64,000 nucleotides of DNA, taken from contig WJXW01000015.1 of NCBI GenBank assembly GCA_015832175.1, positions 1,054,001 to 1,118,000 on the forward strand, in the 5' to 3' direction. The DNA comes from Paraphaeosphaeria minitans. Taxonomy: Eukaryota; Ascomycota; Dothideomycetes; Pleosporales; Didymosphaeriaceae. The position numbers and the translations under genes were made by a program. Positions 35,149 through 45,560 of this stretch are shown here, piece by piece. How positions within the stretch are numbered: position 1 is the first letter of the stretch; the number at the start of each line of letters is the position of its first letter. The notes under the pieces were generated by a model. It did not search any database and had not been told where the DNA came from. It was given only the letters and a program-made list of their open reading frames with translations.

Positions 35149-36051
35149 TCAATAACTTTGGTGGAACTCTAGCCAGCCGCTTAGCTCGTCTGCCGCAGCG
35201 TCAAGCATTCCCCAGTCAAAAGAATTGTCGGGGTCGGAGGCATCGACAACAAACGCAAAATGCTGGAAGAACCCCTGGCTCTCCTTCGTCGGCTCCATCG
35301 GCACCGTCTCCTCCCTCTCCGAGCGCGCTTCCTCGTGGTTCGCCGCGGGCGGTCTGATGCTAACGTATATCTTCCTGTTATGGCCTTTCGATATCTGTGC
35401 CGCATTGATCAAGCCGTGGAATGGGTGCTCATCGTACATCTCTTCGTGCGCGCAGAAGGAGGATCAAAACGCTGCAACCAGTCCCTTTGGGTTTTTCTTT
35501 TCAAGGTCGTAGTCGTTGGCGGTGATGTGTTTGGACTCTTGGCCGGCTTTGTGGGGCTTCCAGATAAACCTAGCGAAGCTCAGCTTGCTGAACGCGAAAA
35601 GGCGTACATAGAAGCTCTACATACGTGTGACACGGCTCTTCTTGTGCATCGTTCTGGCTTTCGACTAGACAGGGTTTCACAATCAGCTTCTCAATCTCGT
35701 TCCGAAGGTTTGAAAATCTAGCGAATGTAGTGTAAGACGATAGGACTGCATCCAAACAACTTTTGTCCTTTTGAATGAGCGATAGGATCTTGCGGCAGTC
35801 CGCGGTACTTTTCTTGAGACAGCCGAGGAGCATAGCGAGTGGGCTGTAAGATGTTAGCGATGAACGGAGAGGGAACAGTGTGACGCGTCCCCCAAGGCGC
35901 CGCTGCCGCCGACGAACGAGAAGAGCTGCCACGGCTTTGGGGTATGCCCGTTCCGCCCCGTGATTCTGCTTAGCAGATCGTCGAGCAAGTCGAGCACTTT
36001 TTCGGCGGGAACATTGCCCTTTAGTATCAGCACGTTTCTAGCTTGTTCCAT
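35149..36051 (-). pseudogene. Disrupted unknown fungal gene
   Basis: No nameable family. Fragments in three frames read as one protein: MEQARNVLILKGNVPAEK and FVGGSGALGD (36051 to about 35885), then a 41-nt intron (35844..35884, GCTAAC branch), PLAMLLGCLKKSTADCRKIL to VELLCTPFRVQQAEL, then a one-base frameshift near 35570-35575 into FIWKPHKAGQESKHIT and DYDLEKKNPKGLVAAF, an in-frame TGA at 35464..35466, and EEMYDEHPFHGLINAA to FVVDASDPDNSFDWG. Composition and order are coherent, so I read it as a recently broken gene. Alternatively two small unseen introns rescue it, but no adequate GT-AG pair was found. Confidence 0.5.
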
Positions 36052-36424
36052 AGCACCGAAGAGAATTCAAGCCTGTGTTGCTGCCGTACTGAGAATTCCG
36101 TTTTCGTATTATAGTTTCCGTAACAGACCCATCGACACAATGTCTGCTCGCCGTCTCCGCGGGGTCCGCCTCTGCCAAGTAGCATAAACTGCCCTGCGAT
36201 CAGCAACAATCAACAAAGCGCCCAGATGATCATCTGGGTTTGCGTCATCAGCAAGCTTATTATGTGCTTTGTAGCAGATCACCTGAGCCGGTCAGTGCGT
36301 AAGCAGATTGGAAAAGGACTTAAATCCAGTTCTGGCCGCTTTATTTCACTACCCCCGCAAACATTGTGCATTTGAGCAGGAGAAAGCATCTGATCTGCGC
36401 TATGAATACCGTCGATCATCACAG
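36052..36424. other. Divergent intergenic region
   Basis: Upstream sequence shared by the disrupted minus-strand gene and the SUR7/PalI gene; nothing specific seen. Confidence 0.4.
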
Positions 36425-37183
36425 ATGGAGCTGCTTGCCTTCTCTATTTTCCTTCTTACGGCTAGTGGTCTGTGCCTCCTCTGCGTTCTCTCGGGGGTGC
36501 GCCCCGGGTGGCTCAGCGATTACCATACTGTACGCGTATGTCGCTTTTCCACCGGTGATCTACTGAAGAAAGCATTGACGCTGATCTCCGGCTAGATTAC
36601 AGCTTTCCATGACGCTCTTGAACACATAATGGGTAAGATCCCCGCGCTGGGTAACGTGCTAGGAACGACACTGGATAAGCTTTTGGCGAAAACGGGCGTT
36701 CCCGAGTCCATCTCCCTCTATGCTGCAAACTACTGCAGTCAGATTCGCACAGCAGACGGTGCAGTCACGACAGAATGTTCCTCGCACAGGTTGTCCGATC
36801 TCGATGTGACTGCTGGATTGCGCATCGCCCTCATTGTGTCCTACGCACTAGGCATCGCTTCCTCCGTAGGCAGTCTAGCGTTCTCGCTGCACTGGGGGTT
36901 GCGCAGGAACGATAGATCTAGGCGCCGGGCCAAAGCGTGCACGTGGGTTGCTTGTGGTGCTGTGGGGTTCGCATCCACCAGTACCACGGTCCTTGCGTAT
37001 GCAGTATACATGCTGTTCGCCAAGAACCTACCACAAGCTGTTCTTTCGGTTGAGGTTGGTAACAAGTTCTTTGCTCTTACATGGTCCGCTTGCATCTGCT
37101 TAGCGCTAGCATTGGCTACTATGTGGTCATGGAAGACCACCTTCGATCAGCGGCCCGGATGGAAAGCAGGACGTACAACTTGA
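36425..37183 (+). CDS. SUR7/PalI-family membrane protein
   Basis: Four-TM protein of the SUR7/PalI (claudin-like) family; members sit in eisosomes/plasma membrane or act in ambient-pH sensing. Two exons (36425..36529, 36596..37183; 66-nt intron, in phase) give 230 aa. TM1 is MELLAFSIFLLTASGLCLL, followed by an extracellular loop ending YAANYCSQIR...CSSH (the family's two loop cysteines), TM2 IALIVSYALGIASSVGSLAF, a basic cytoplasmic loop RRNDRSRRRAK, TM3 VGFASTSTTVLAYAVYMLF and TM4 FFALTWSACICLALALATMW. The C-terminal tail is short, arguing against a true PalI orthologue with its long tail. Confidence 0.75.
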
Positions 37184-38649
37184 CTGTACTTTTTGAACGA
37201 CTAGGTCTGTGACATAAGACTCGAGCATTGCTTAGCATTGGCAGCTGCTCTTTGCGAAGATGGGGCCGTGGAGGTGTGCTCTCTGTCACAGGTAGCTTTT
37301 AGATGTTCCTTTTTAGTGGGGAGTAGGGTAGTTTAGTTGGCTAGCCTGATGCAAAACGTATCACGTTGCTCAATGTGTTGCCTGACATCAGTACTTCATG
37401 CTTTCCACCAGAAACGCAACACCGATAGCACTCTAGTAATCTGGGTCGATGATCGTGATGATTTCACTGCAGTATATAATGTTACAGCCGTCTACAACGC
37501 ACTGGAGATTCTGTCATTTGCGTCTGATATCAGCACTAACGTTCAGTCTTACAACCCAACTCATATGGGAAATTTCGCTCCCATGGACGCCTCACTGCCT
37601 GGTTTACGAAAAGCCTTCCCCGCGGCGAACACGAGCCTCGTAAAGGCGACCACCAAGCATGTATCACTGTCACAACCTGTAAACGTCCTGTCAGCGCCTG
37701 AGGTCGCAACAGTATCGTTGCTGAATAACTGCCATGGGACCTGCGGGTGGCGCTCATGCCAAGCGAGGTCGCCATGCGGCGTGCTACTTCGATGGAAAAC
37801 TTCCAATCAAGAGGAGCCAGGGGATGTCCCATTTCGAGTCATGCGTCGTGTTCTACGCCGGATAGGGTGCGATGCGCCCTTGCCAAAGCAAGCCAAGACT
37901 AAGTCACGGCTCGAGATGCGATTGAGGAGCGTAGACCATCGCCCATATTTTCCTTCGCTGCCAGACGTACAAAGACCTCCGGACTACCCCGGACAAGGTA
38001 CATTGCTATCGAGTTTGTGAAGCACACGCAGATTTTTGAGCAAGCGGAATCGGATATGCGTCGTGGACAGCCGAGTGCGGGCGGGAGACTGAAAGTATTA
38101 TGGTCGCGAATCACGGGGCGAGTGCCTACGATCCTGATGGACAGCATCCAGTTAGCAAAGCCATTGTTCAAAGGCACGATCAATCGATATTGAAACGATG
38201 GTGGAGGGAAACGAAAGGCCCTCTCTTGCTGGAGGAATGGGCGGTGCAAATCAGGTTTTCCTCGACGAATCAGCTGTCCGCCAGGCAAGCTGCAAAATTC
38301 GCGACTGGACTGAGCGGGGCAGCTGAACGACCTACAGCAAGACGGAACCAACTTCAAGGCCATCTCCTCCGCGAACAACCCGCCTCTTGCCGTCCATGTC
38401 CACGAAAGAAAACAGTGGTTCCTCTGCTCTTCTCAACGGCATCCCGACGCGAGTTCAAACCGTCTTCCTCGTCCCTCATCCTTCGTCCTGCCGCAGCACG
38501 TATGCGCAGATCGAGACCGCAGACCCGAAACGCGGACGAGCTTGCTGCCCCAACTACATCCTCCCGCCTCGTGCAAGAGAACCGTACCTTTTTGGCCCCC
38601 ATGCAAAGTACGATCGAGTTTGCCGCTGCCAAAGCTGACTTAACGTACG
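37184..38649. other. Intergenic stretch (1.5 kb)
   Basis: Several long frames (37337..38020 and 38100..38783 on plus, 37899..38378 and 38354..38662 on minus) overlap one another without recognisable content; part may be the 3' flank of the DUF3723 gene. Confidence 0.4.
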
Positions 38650-41543
38650 CTAGGACTTCCACATTGCCATGCCGCTGGGCTTCAAACGGTCGGTGTTACC
38701 AAGCCGATTTGATATCACACGAACGATACTCAGCTGGTATGTTTTTATGGCGTGGTGTAGCTGATATCCAGTGGCGTATTTGACGGTACCATCAACTTCG
38801 TAACAGAATGTGCATAGCGGATCGAGGTCTTTCTGGCGTTGCACGAATCGTTCGGTCGCGCGTGCATCGGCCGTGGCGTTGTAGAACACATGCGGCTTGT
38901 GCTTCAACGCATATAAGACCGTGTGTAGTGGATCGGCGGTCCTGGCCGTCCCTGGTCGCGTAATGGCTCTATCTTTTTCATTGGCTCGTGGCATGGTGTG
39001 TTCAAGGGGTAACGAATCATCAGTCCGCTCACCTGCCTGGTCCGAAACGGGCCATTCGGTGGGGGGCTGTGATGCGTACTGATAGTCCTCGCTCCCAGTA
39101 TCAAGCACGGTTGTGGATCCATCGCTCGAGAATGGATTGCGGTGGTCCAGGAGGCCCACATAGGCTTCCACCGCGTCAAAAGTACGTGTAAGTCCCAGAT
39201 CCATCACGTTGGAAACTGAAGAACATCTATCGGGACTGTATGCACTGGAGTGACTCGTGACTAGCGTGCTGGGAGAATATTGCTCCGCCGCAGGACTCCC
39301 TGCCTCAGGGGTGCCATACCATTGACCAGCTTCACCGAATACCGTCCCATGCATGCTCGGAATCGACGATGCTACGGAGAAGCCGCTTGGCCGCACTTGG
39401 GGCGTCCGATCTGGCGACCGGAGCCCCTTTGGCCGGACGCTCGGTGAAGTTCGATGGAACGATGGATCACGACTTCGAGATCGCCTCGCGAACGCATGAG
39501 CTTGAGTGGATTTTCTGTCCTTGATGGCGCTCGCGGGAAAGATAGATGCAGGTCTTTTCCTCGCACGGGATGATGGTGTCATAGTCACGGGCGATGTGTC
39601 CGCCGAAAGCACGGAGGCGGCCTTCGAGCTTGCCATCGATGCCTGACCGTGGACGTGAGGACGGCGCCAACTAACGCTGCCTCGATCTAACTCCGATTCG
39701 TTGACCATGGACGAAGACTGCTCCGAGACGGAGGCATAATCATCTGTGCAGAAGCTAATCGAGTCTCTATCGAGGAAGGGTAGGCCAACCAGCAAGGCTT
39801 CCATTGAACTCGACGACATCGTTGAAGAGATGGAAGACGAAGGGCATGCTCCGAACTCTTTTGCGCCACCGAATAGAAAAATGCAGACGATGTGCTTTGC
39901 CATGAACGATTGCGATATCGGAGGCTCGGGAAATTGTCCTTCGAGCACTTGGTCACCGTACAAACAAACGGCAGCTGCTTGGCTCTTGGACAGTGCCACG
40001 CCGTGTCTTTTGGACACATCGACGTCCACGATGTCGGGATAGCTTGGCAACACACTAGCTGGTGTTCTAGTTGCGATATCGTCCCCGTCTTCACTTAGAT
40101 TGCACGAATCGTGGTTTTGGTTGTCGACAAGGAGACCGTTGAAAACCTGCCTCGCTACCCTGCTGAGTTGCGTCCTGTGGATGGATCCTCGGGGCGGCGC
40201 CGTGCGGAGGGTGTGGAGAAAGACGTGCTGGTAACAGCGTGCGACGAACGCTTCCTTGCGTATCGTAAGAGCGGCCACTCACTCTCCAGACTCGAACAGG
40301 ACATCAAACTCTTTTCTGAAGACGCTCTGGATCCGTTTCCGCAACGTGTCATACTGCGCTCTCCTCATGCCGCGGAGTAGGGATGCCAGGGGTGGAATGA
40401 CCCTCGACTGTAAAGCCCGCAAGTCCTTGGCAAAGGTTGCGAGTGTCAATATAGGGCCCTGCCGACACACAGCTTTCATAACCGACTCACGAAGAGCAGT
40501 ATTCGTTAGCCGTGGAAAGATATTCCCTCGCCCGAAGGCGTGGCCAATGTAGCCGCGGTCGCCCCTAGATAGGAGGGGTGCTCGAGACTGCAACCTTTCA
40601 ATAGAATCGGGATCTAGAGTATGCACCACCTCGGGATGCCATTGAAGTGTGATGTCTTTCCATTGGGACACTATATGCTGGAGATAGTTGACGGCTTCCT
40701 GTTGCGAGTCAGCTACGAGCTCACGAGATGCAGACTCACCAGCCTCCGCTTACTTCTATACACCACGATTTACGGATGGTGGTGAGGTAATTGAAGGACT
40801 TCGTCGTCCATAACGATCGGAGTTGATGCAGAGGGCCAAAAGCGTCCGGCACTCCTACCGTATCGCTGACCAGATGCGCGTCTTGGTTAAGCTGAGACGT
40901 GAGCGAGGACAGATACGACAGCCGTTGTGCTCTTGTCCGCTGTGTCGGTGCGCAAAGTATCTCGCTAACGGCTCTATGTTGACTACGCAAGGCTGCTTGC
41001 CTGCTGTTCGAGCCATCTAGGCCAGGTGTGTCAGTTGAGAGACACGTGGCACACGATCCAAAAGCCTCATTCCTCTCTTGGGAACCGGATCATGGACATG
41101 GCTGACATACCGTCGCAATAGAAGTCGAGTACCCACCACCGATTTTCAAGCGAGTCAAAGATTTCCGCTAGTCCCCAGACGCTGGGTGACCGCGCTATGT
41201 GGAGCATGTCTATTCCTTCTGTAATGTAAATTTCTGCGTTCGCCTCGAATTCCAAGCAGGGGAACAGTCTCCCATCCAACCGCTTCGAGCCTCTTTCCGT
41301 CGCCTTTTCCCAGACAGATCGGGAGACCTCCGCCTTTAGTCGGTTCTCCTTGAGCCACGGCTTGCACACTTCATGTCTGAATCGCTGCTCCAGCTGTTTC
41401 TGATCCTTCCTGCATTGAGGAGCAAGATGGAAATAAGGGTCAGGATGGGGGTGCTGCTTTAGCTGAGACAGTTGAACGATGCCTGATTCGATGAACCGTT
41501 TGGAGTCGGTGCCGTATCGGGTGTCGCCCATGGTGTACGGCAA
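38650..41543 (-). CDS. DUF3723-family protein gene, probably damaged
   Basis: DUF3723 proteins are large fungal proteins of unknown function, often found as cargo in Starship elements. Blocks in order: ENRWWVLDFYCDG (frame 41543..41067), SNSRQAALRSQHRAVSEI to SLWTTKSFNYLTTIRKSW (to 40754), a clean 55-nt intron (40699..40753), EAVNYLQHIVSQWKDI, GRGNIFPRLT, ILTLATFAKDLRAL, then KEAFVARCYQHVFL, SFMAKHIVCIFLFGG and the C-terminal CTFCYEVDGTVKYATG. Lesions: an in-frame TGA at 40279..40281 between two coding blocks of the same frame, and a junction near 41000-41070 that no GT-AG pair closes in phase. The 542-codon 3' frame is intact. Either a young pseudogene or a gene with unusual splicing. The first ATG seen is at 41531; an upstream exon is possible. 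Confidence 0.6.
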
Positions 41544-41777
41544 CAGGATGTGCTTCTTCGTGGAATACTCCCCCCTCCAGCTGATATATCACCATGCGGT
41601 AGCTAGGCATGGAGGTCTCCCTCTGATGCTTACCAGTCATCATCACAGGAAGCTCCTATCAGCAATACAAGCACTCAGATATATGCTGCACATACTCCGG
41701 GACTTCTCGTGCACTCGCCCAACGATTCGATATTGTCTATCTTGTTGAGCGCACCATTACGCGGCTGAACAGTAAAC
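41544..41777. promoter_or_regulatory. Short divergent intergenic region
   Basis: 234 bp separate the 5' ends of the DUF3723 gene (-) and the unknown gene at 41778 (+), so both would share promoter sequence if expressed. Confidence 0.35.
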
Positions 41778-42649
41778 ATGGCTGGGGGGTTCAGGGCATT
41801 GCACCTTCTTCGAAAAGTCAGGGAAGACCAGACTCTCACCAACACCGACGTTGATGACGGCATCCCGGGCCTCCACCGAGAAATCGGAAACATCACCTAT
41901 CGCATCGTACTGAGGCGTGACAAGTATCGTCCGATCAGGTTCCATCTCAAGAACGAAGTCGCGGCCGCGCCCGCGGTCGCAAAAAAGCTTGCCGAATTAG
42001 GGCCCGTCAATACTTTCTTCACTTTTGAGGTGTATGAAAACGCATTAACCATTCCCAGCTTTGCAGACGCAGCAAGCTTGGAGGAGATCCTGGAAGCACG
42101 AGCGCATTGGCCTTTCCATCCGGAGCACAGCCGAGCCCTAGCTGCAGACGTCAGTGTGCCTTGATAGCTTAGAACAAGCGCTGACAGCTCTAGATCCTCG
42201 CTGGCATTTCCAGCCTACGCAGCGTCGGTTTGCAGAGGAATGCCTTCGACGTTAGGGACGTACTCCTGGTTGGTCGCGACAACATGTACTTCTTCCAGAT
42301 CGGTAAGTTGTCGTGAACGCTGCAGATGTTGCTAACAAGGGAAGCCGGCATCGAAAATTGCACGTGCATCAGCGATGACGAGCCGACAACCTCCGGAGAT
42401 CTTAGTTCGCTCGTCCACATACTGAAATATGTCATTGACAGACTCGAGCCACACAGTTTCACGTGGATCTACGGTTTTCTAAAGGATCTAGAGCGGAGGA
42501 AGACACTCGATGATGCGTTTTTGAAGGAGGCGACCCAAAGCCTCCCTAGCAGTGCCGATCGGCTTCATAGGGAACTGGAGATATATCTTCATGCTGTTCG
42601 CATATTGGGTACAACAATGGGAGGGAGCTCTATCGGGGACGCTAGATAG
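41778..42649 (+). CDS. Unknown small multi-exon gene divergent from DUF3723
   Basis: Not recognised. Exon 1 (41778..42149, MAGGFRALHLLRKVRE) joins exon 2 (42194..42302, ISSLRSVGLQRNAFDV, VLLVGRDNMYFFQI) across a 44-nt intron with a GCTGAC branch site, in phase. The next junction is ambiguous. A GTAAGT donor with TGCTAACAAG makes a 37-nt intron and a protein ending at 42425 (188 aa). An acceptor at 42398 instead continues into the coding-like frame YVIDRLEPHSFTWIYGF to 42649. The N-terminal region is mixed alpha/beta (NITYRIVLRRDKYRPIRFHL). The function may be linked to the neighbouring DUF3723 gene, but that is only context. Confidence 0.5.
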
Positions 42650-43141
42650 CATCACCGTCCGCAGTCGCTAGGTGCATGCGTTGCTTCGTTAGACATCAGA
42701 AAACACGTTGGCTATCGCTCGATTCACAATCCCAATGCACAGAATAGGATTCTGCTTTTCTAGCGCTTGGGGTGGACATTCGTCAGGAAGTTGCTGTTGA
42801 TTCTGTCGCAGTCACTCCAGACATGCAGCTCCATGTTTTTGCTCAAAGCTAACTGAACTGTATTACGACTGTGTACCCTATCGAAAGCTCGAAGTTATGA
42901 CTTTGCATTTGTACTGTCATCCATGTAAATCACTATGACTAACTACGGAACACTCGACGACAAGTGTAGGGTAGGTGCAGCTTGCGCAGCTCGTGCCCAA
43001 AAGCCACAGCTTGCTCCGTACGGGGTCTGTCAAATGTTGGCAGAAGAAAGCGAGCATCTCTGTCCTACGTGGTCACATGCCGTCTTGCACAAATATAAAC
43101 CATGACCGACGCGTGGCTTCAGCAACCTGCCACGGCGCATG
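42650..43141. other. Intergenic, nothing recognised
   Basis: About 490 bp without coding features. Confidence 0.5.
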
Positions 43142-43486
43142 CTAGTTCACCAAAAACCATGCAACAGCTGCTCCAACAGCACCGTTTGCACTCCATGAGC
43201 TACCTCCCATACCGGAGGCGGCACCACTGGCAGAGATTTTCGATGTCTCCACCGGCAGAATATCTATGGCTTTCGATAGTAGCTGCGTTGGCACGGCGGT
43301 GGCCGCGTTGCTGACAATGGAGTTGATCTGGCCAGCAGCAGAACTCGCGCGTAGTTCGACCGAGTTGATTAAGCTTTGAAGCTCGGAAGGAATAGCGGGT
43401 AGATTTGGCAGATCGGTCGAGTGAAGGCTTATTTCAGCGTTCGTCACCGCGAACAGCACGGAGATGAAGAGAAAATTGCACCTCAT
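43142..43486 (-). CDS. Small GPI-anchored secreted protein
   Basis: A 114-aa protein with an N-terminal signal peptide (MRCNFLFISVLFAVTNA), an Ala/Ser/Ile-rich body with no cysteine after the signal, and a C-terminal GPI-type signal: small residues GMGGSSWSANG followed by the hydrophobic end AVGAAVAWFLVN. Likely a cell-wall or surface protein. No homologue family is nameable; such short Ser/Ala-rich proteins evolve quickly. Single exon, ATG chosen because the signal peptide starts there. Confidence 0.65.
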   Translation of the reverse strand: MRCNFLFISVLFAVTNAEISLHSTDLPNLPAIPSELQSLINSVELRASSAAGQINSIVSNAATAVPTQLLSKAIDILPVETSKISASGAASGMGGSSWSANGAVGAAVAWFLVN

Positions 43487-44138
43487 GATGTGGGAGGACG
43501 CTTGACTGGAACAGATTTGCTACCTTTGTTTCTGTCACTCGGTAAGTGATTTCGATAGTCCTAGTGCAAGGGTGGACCTGTTGCTAAGCATAAAGGAAGT
43601 ACTGTTTATATAGTTTGCCTTCGCCTTACCTTCTTCTCGTTTATGGTCAGCCTTGCGCTATGACGAATATGACTCGATATGCTGATGTCGTCACCAGCAC
43701 TGCAGTGTCACCTACCAAGCCTGCACCATACGCTCGCCTCATGCTATAGCAACGAGCATGTGCTTCGCGCTCGATTGCTTACAGTCAACTATAGAGCGCA
43801 AGTCAGTTTGGACAACAGGCAGCTATTTCATGCCAGTCGATATCAGCAGCTTCTGTCAAATACCTACTGTATCATGGCTCTTCAGTGACTTGGTGAGATA
43901 GGTGACGAAGGCCGAACGTCCTGGAGATACTCTGCTCACCGGTCTTCCTGAAACGCAGATGATGCAGGATGACAACTACTGGTAAGCTGAAGCAGTAGCG
44001 TTGCAAACGGTTTATGCTTATTCGGAAAGCTCGCTTCACTGCGCGGGCGAGGCCAGACTTAAATACGGGTTACCCACCAGTCAGGTCCCCGACTCTTTAC
44101 AACGCGATCCCTAGACCTTATTCGGCTATCACATACTG
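43487..44138. other. Divergent intergenic region (650 bp)
   Basis: Between the starts of the GPI protein gene and the second exchanger gene. Only short ORFs; a possible TATATAG lies near 43608..43614 upstream of the minus-strand gene. Confidence 0.4.
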
Positions 44139-45560
44139 ATGCGGCTGATCTCTACCCTCTTTCGGTCCCTGCAGCAAGCCCCAGCGCAGCTACCATTATT
44201 TTGGTGCCTCTGTTTCATAGCCGTCGTATCCTTTATCGCGTCTTCGGCCCTCTCCCTCACTTCCGCGACTTCCGCGACACGGTTCCTTTTCGCGCTTCTG
44301 GCATTACTTACTACGGCAACGGTGCAGAAGGTTCACGGTATTGGAGCTCGTCGTCATTCTTCTAGACCGGAAGCGCGCAAGTTGCGCCATTGTTTTCGAG
44401 GCACTACTAAGGTGAGCGGCCCCATCTGATTCTGGCCAGCATTCTGTTCATACGCCCAGCAACTGGATAGAAGCTTCTCTTGCCATCGCCGCGGCTTCGA
44501 AGGGTCAAAGCGACTTCGTGCGCGCCTTTTTGGTCGGCGCTGTTGCTATCAACCATCTGCTCTTACTCGGCAGCTGTTTCATCCAGGGAGGGCATCATGG
44601 CCGGCGAGCGAGCTATCCGATGCTCATAGCATCATTTCACATCCGCATGCTCCCTGTCTATATAGTGTTGATGCTACCCCTAATAGCTTTCGAGGTGGGT
44701 TTTCAATCGACCGCTCCACAAGCACACACATTACGAGATTCAGGAAGCGATGGCAGCGTTGTGCGCACCGCCCGCATCACAGCCCTGCTGTTGCTGCTGC
44801 TTTTCATATCCCACCTTGTGCTCATCTGCCAGATGCATTCGACATACCCGCTCCACGCGCATGGCCTGTACAAAATGGCCTACGCTCGTGAGTCAAGCGA
44901 CGCTGCTGAGCGCCTTGCATATAGATAAGTACGTGCATCACGGCTTCTATGGCCAGTCGTATCCAGGCTCAAAGGGAGAACTGGCTCTGGGAACAGCTGC
45001 TTTTATCTGATGCTGCAGCCGACAGTCGTAAGCCCTGGGACAGCGCTCTCACGACGGTGACGTTGTTGCTTTCGTGCGGGGCAAGCTTCGCGTCGTGCTT
45101 TCAGCTAGTCAGTTCAATTTCTCCCGACAACACAAGCGGTTGGACATCTCCGCTGCGTGTTGGGTACCTCATCGCTCCGCTCTTTGCAACCGCATCTGGC
45201 CTCGGTGCCGTGTTCTTGCACAGACGTGGGTGCAAAATCCCTCTGAATTCAGGTCAACTGGTCTGTGGAGCGATCATGTCAACCTCCCAGCTCCTTTGTT
45301 TGGTCCTACCCGCGGCCATTGTTACCCGGTGGATTGTGAACCTAGGGCAAGGGACCGCCTTTCTCGATGCCTTCCAGATCGCGCTACTTGCTGGAGCCGT
45401 GCTGCTCCCCATGTATTTCATACAGACAGGCGGGGATGACTGGTAAGCGTCGCATACCCTTCGCACGAAGCCTAAAACTAAGATGCAACTCAGGCTCGGG
45501 GGGCTTGTCCTACTAGCTTCTTACATTCTCTATGCCATCTCTACTTGGTTTTCCTCGTGA
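44139..45560 (+). CDS. Second CAX-like cation exchanger homologue
   Basis: Multi-pass protein of the Ca2+:cation antiporter superfamily. Exon 1 44139..44281, exon 2 44328..44411, exon 3 from 44460; the last intron is 45443..45493 and the last exon 45494..45560. The introns are 46-51 nt and phase-matched (CTTAC branch in the first). One more small intron must lie around 44870-44955, where the frame changes; I could not fix it. Residues 77-117 match the alpha-1 repeat: NWIEASLAIAAASKGQ then FLVGAVAINHLLLLGSC, keeping a Glu at 80. The alpha-2 position reads TASGLGAVFLHRRG, lacking the acidic residue of GNAxEH. The C-terminus LGGLVLLASYILYAIS matches the last helix of CAX proteins. Same exon ending as the gene at 15342, so probably an ancient paralogue. 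Confidence 0.5.

Noticed and set aside
38100..38783. 227-codon plus-strand frame
   Set aside because: No domain or splice partner, composition is atypical, and it overlaps minus-strand frames at the 3' side of the DUF3723 gene.
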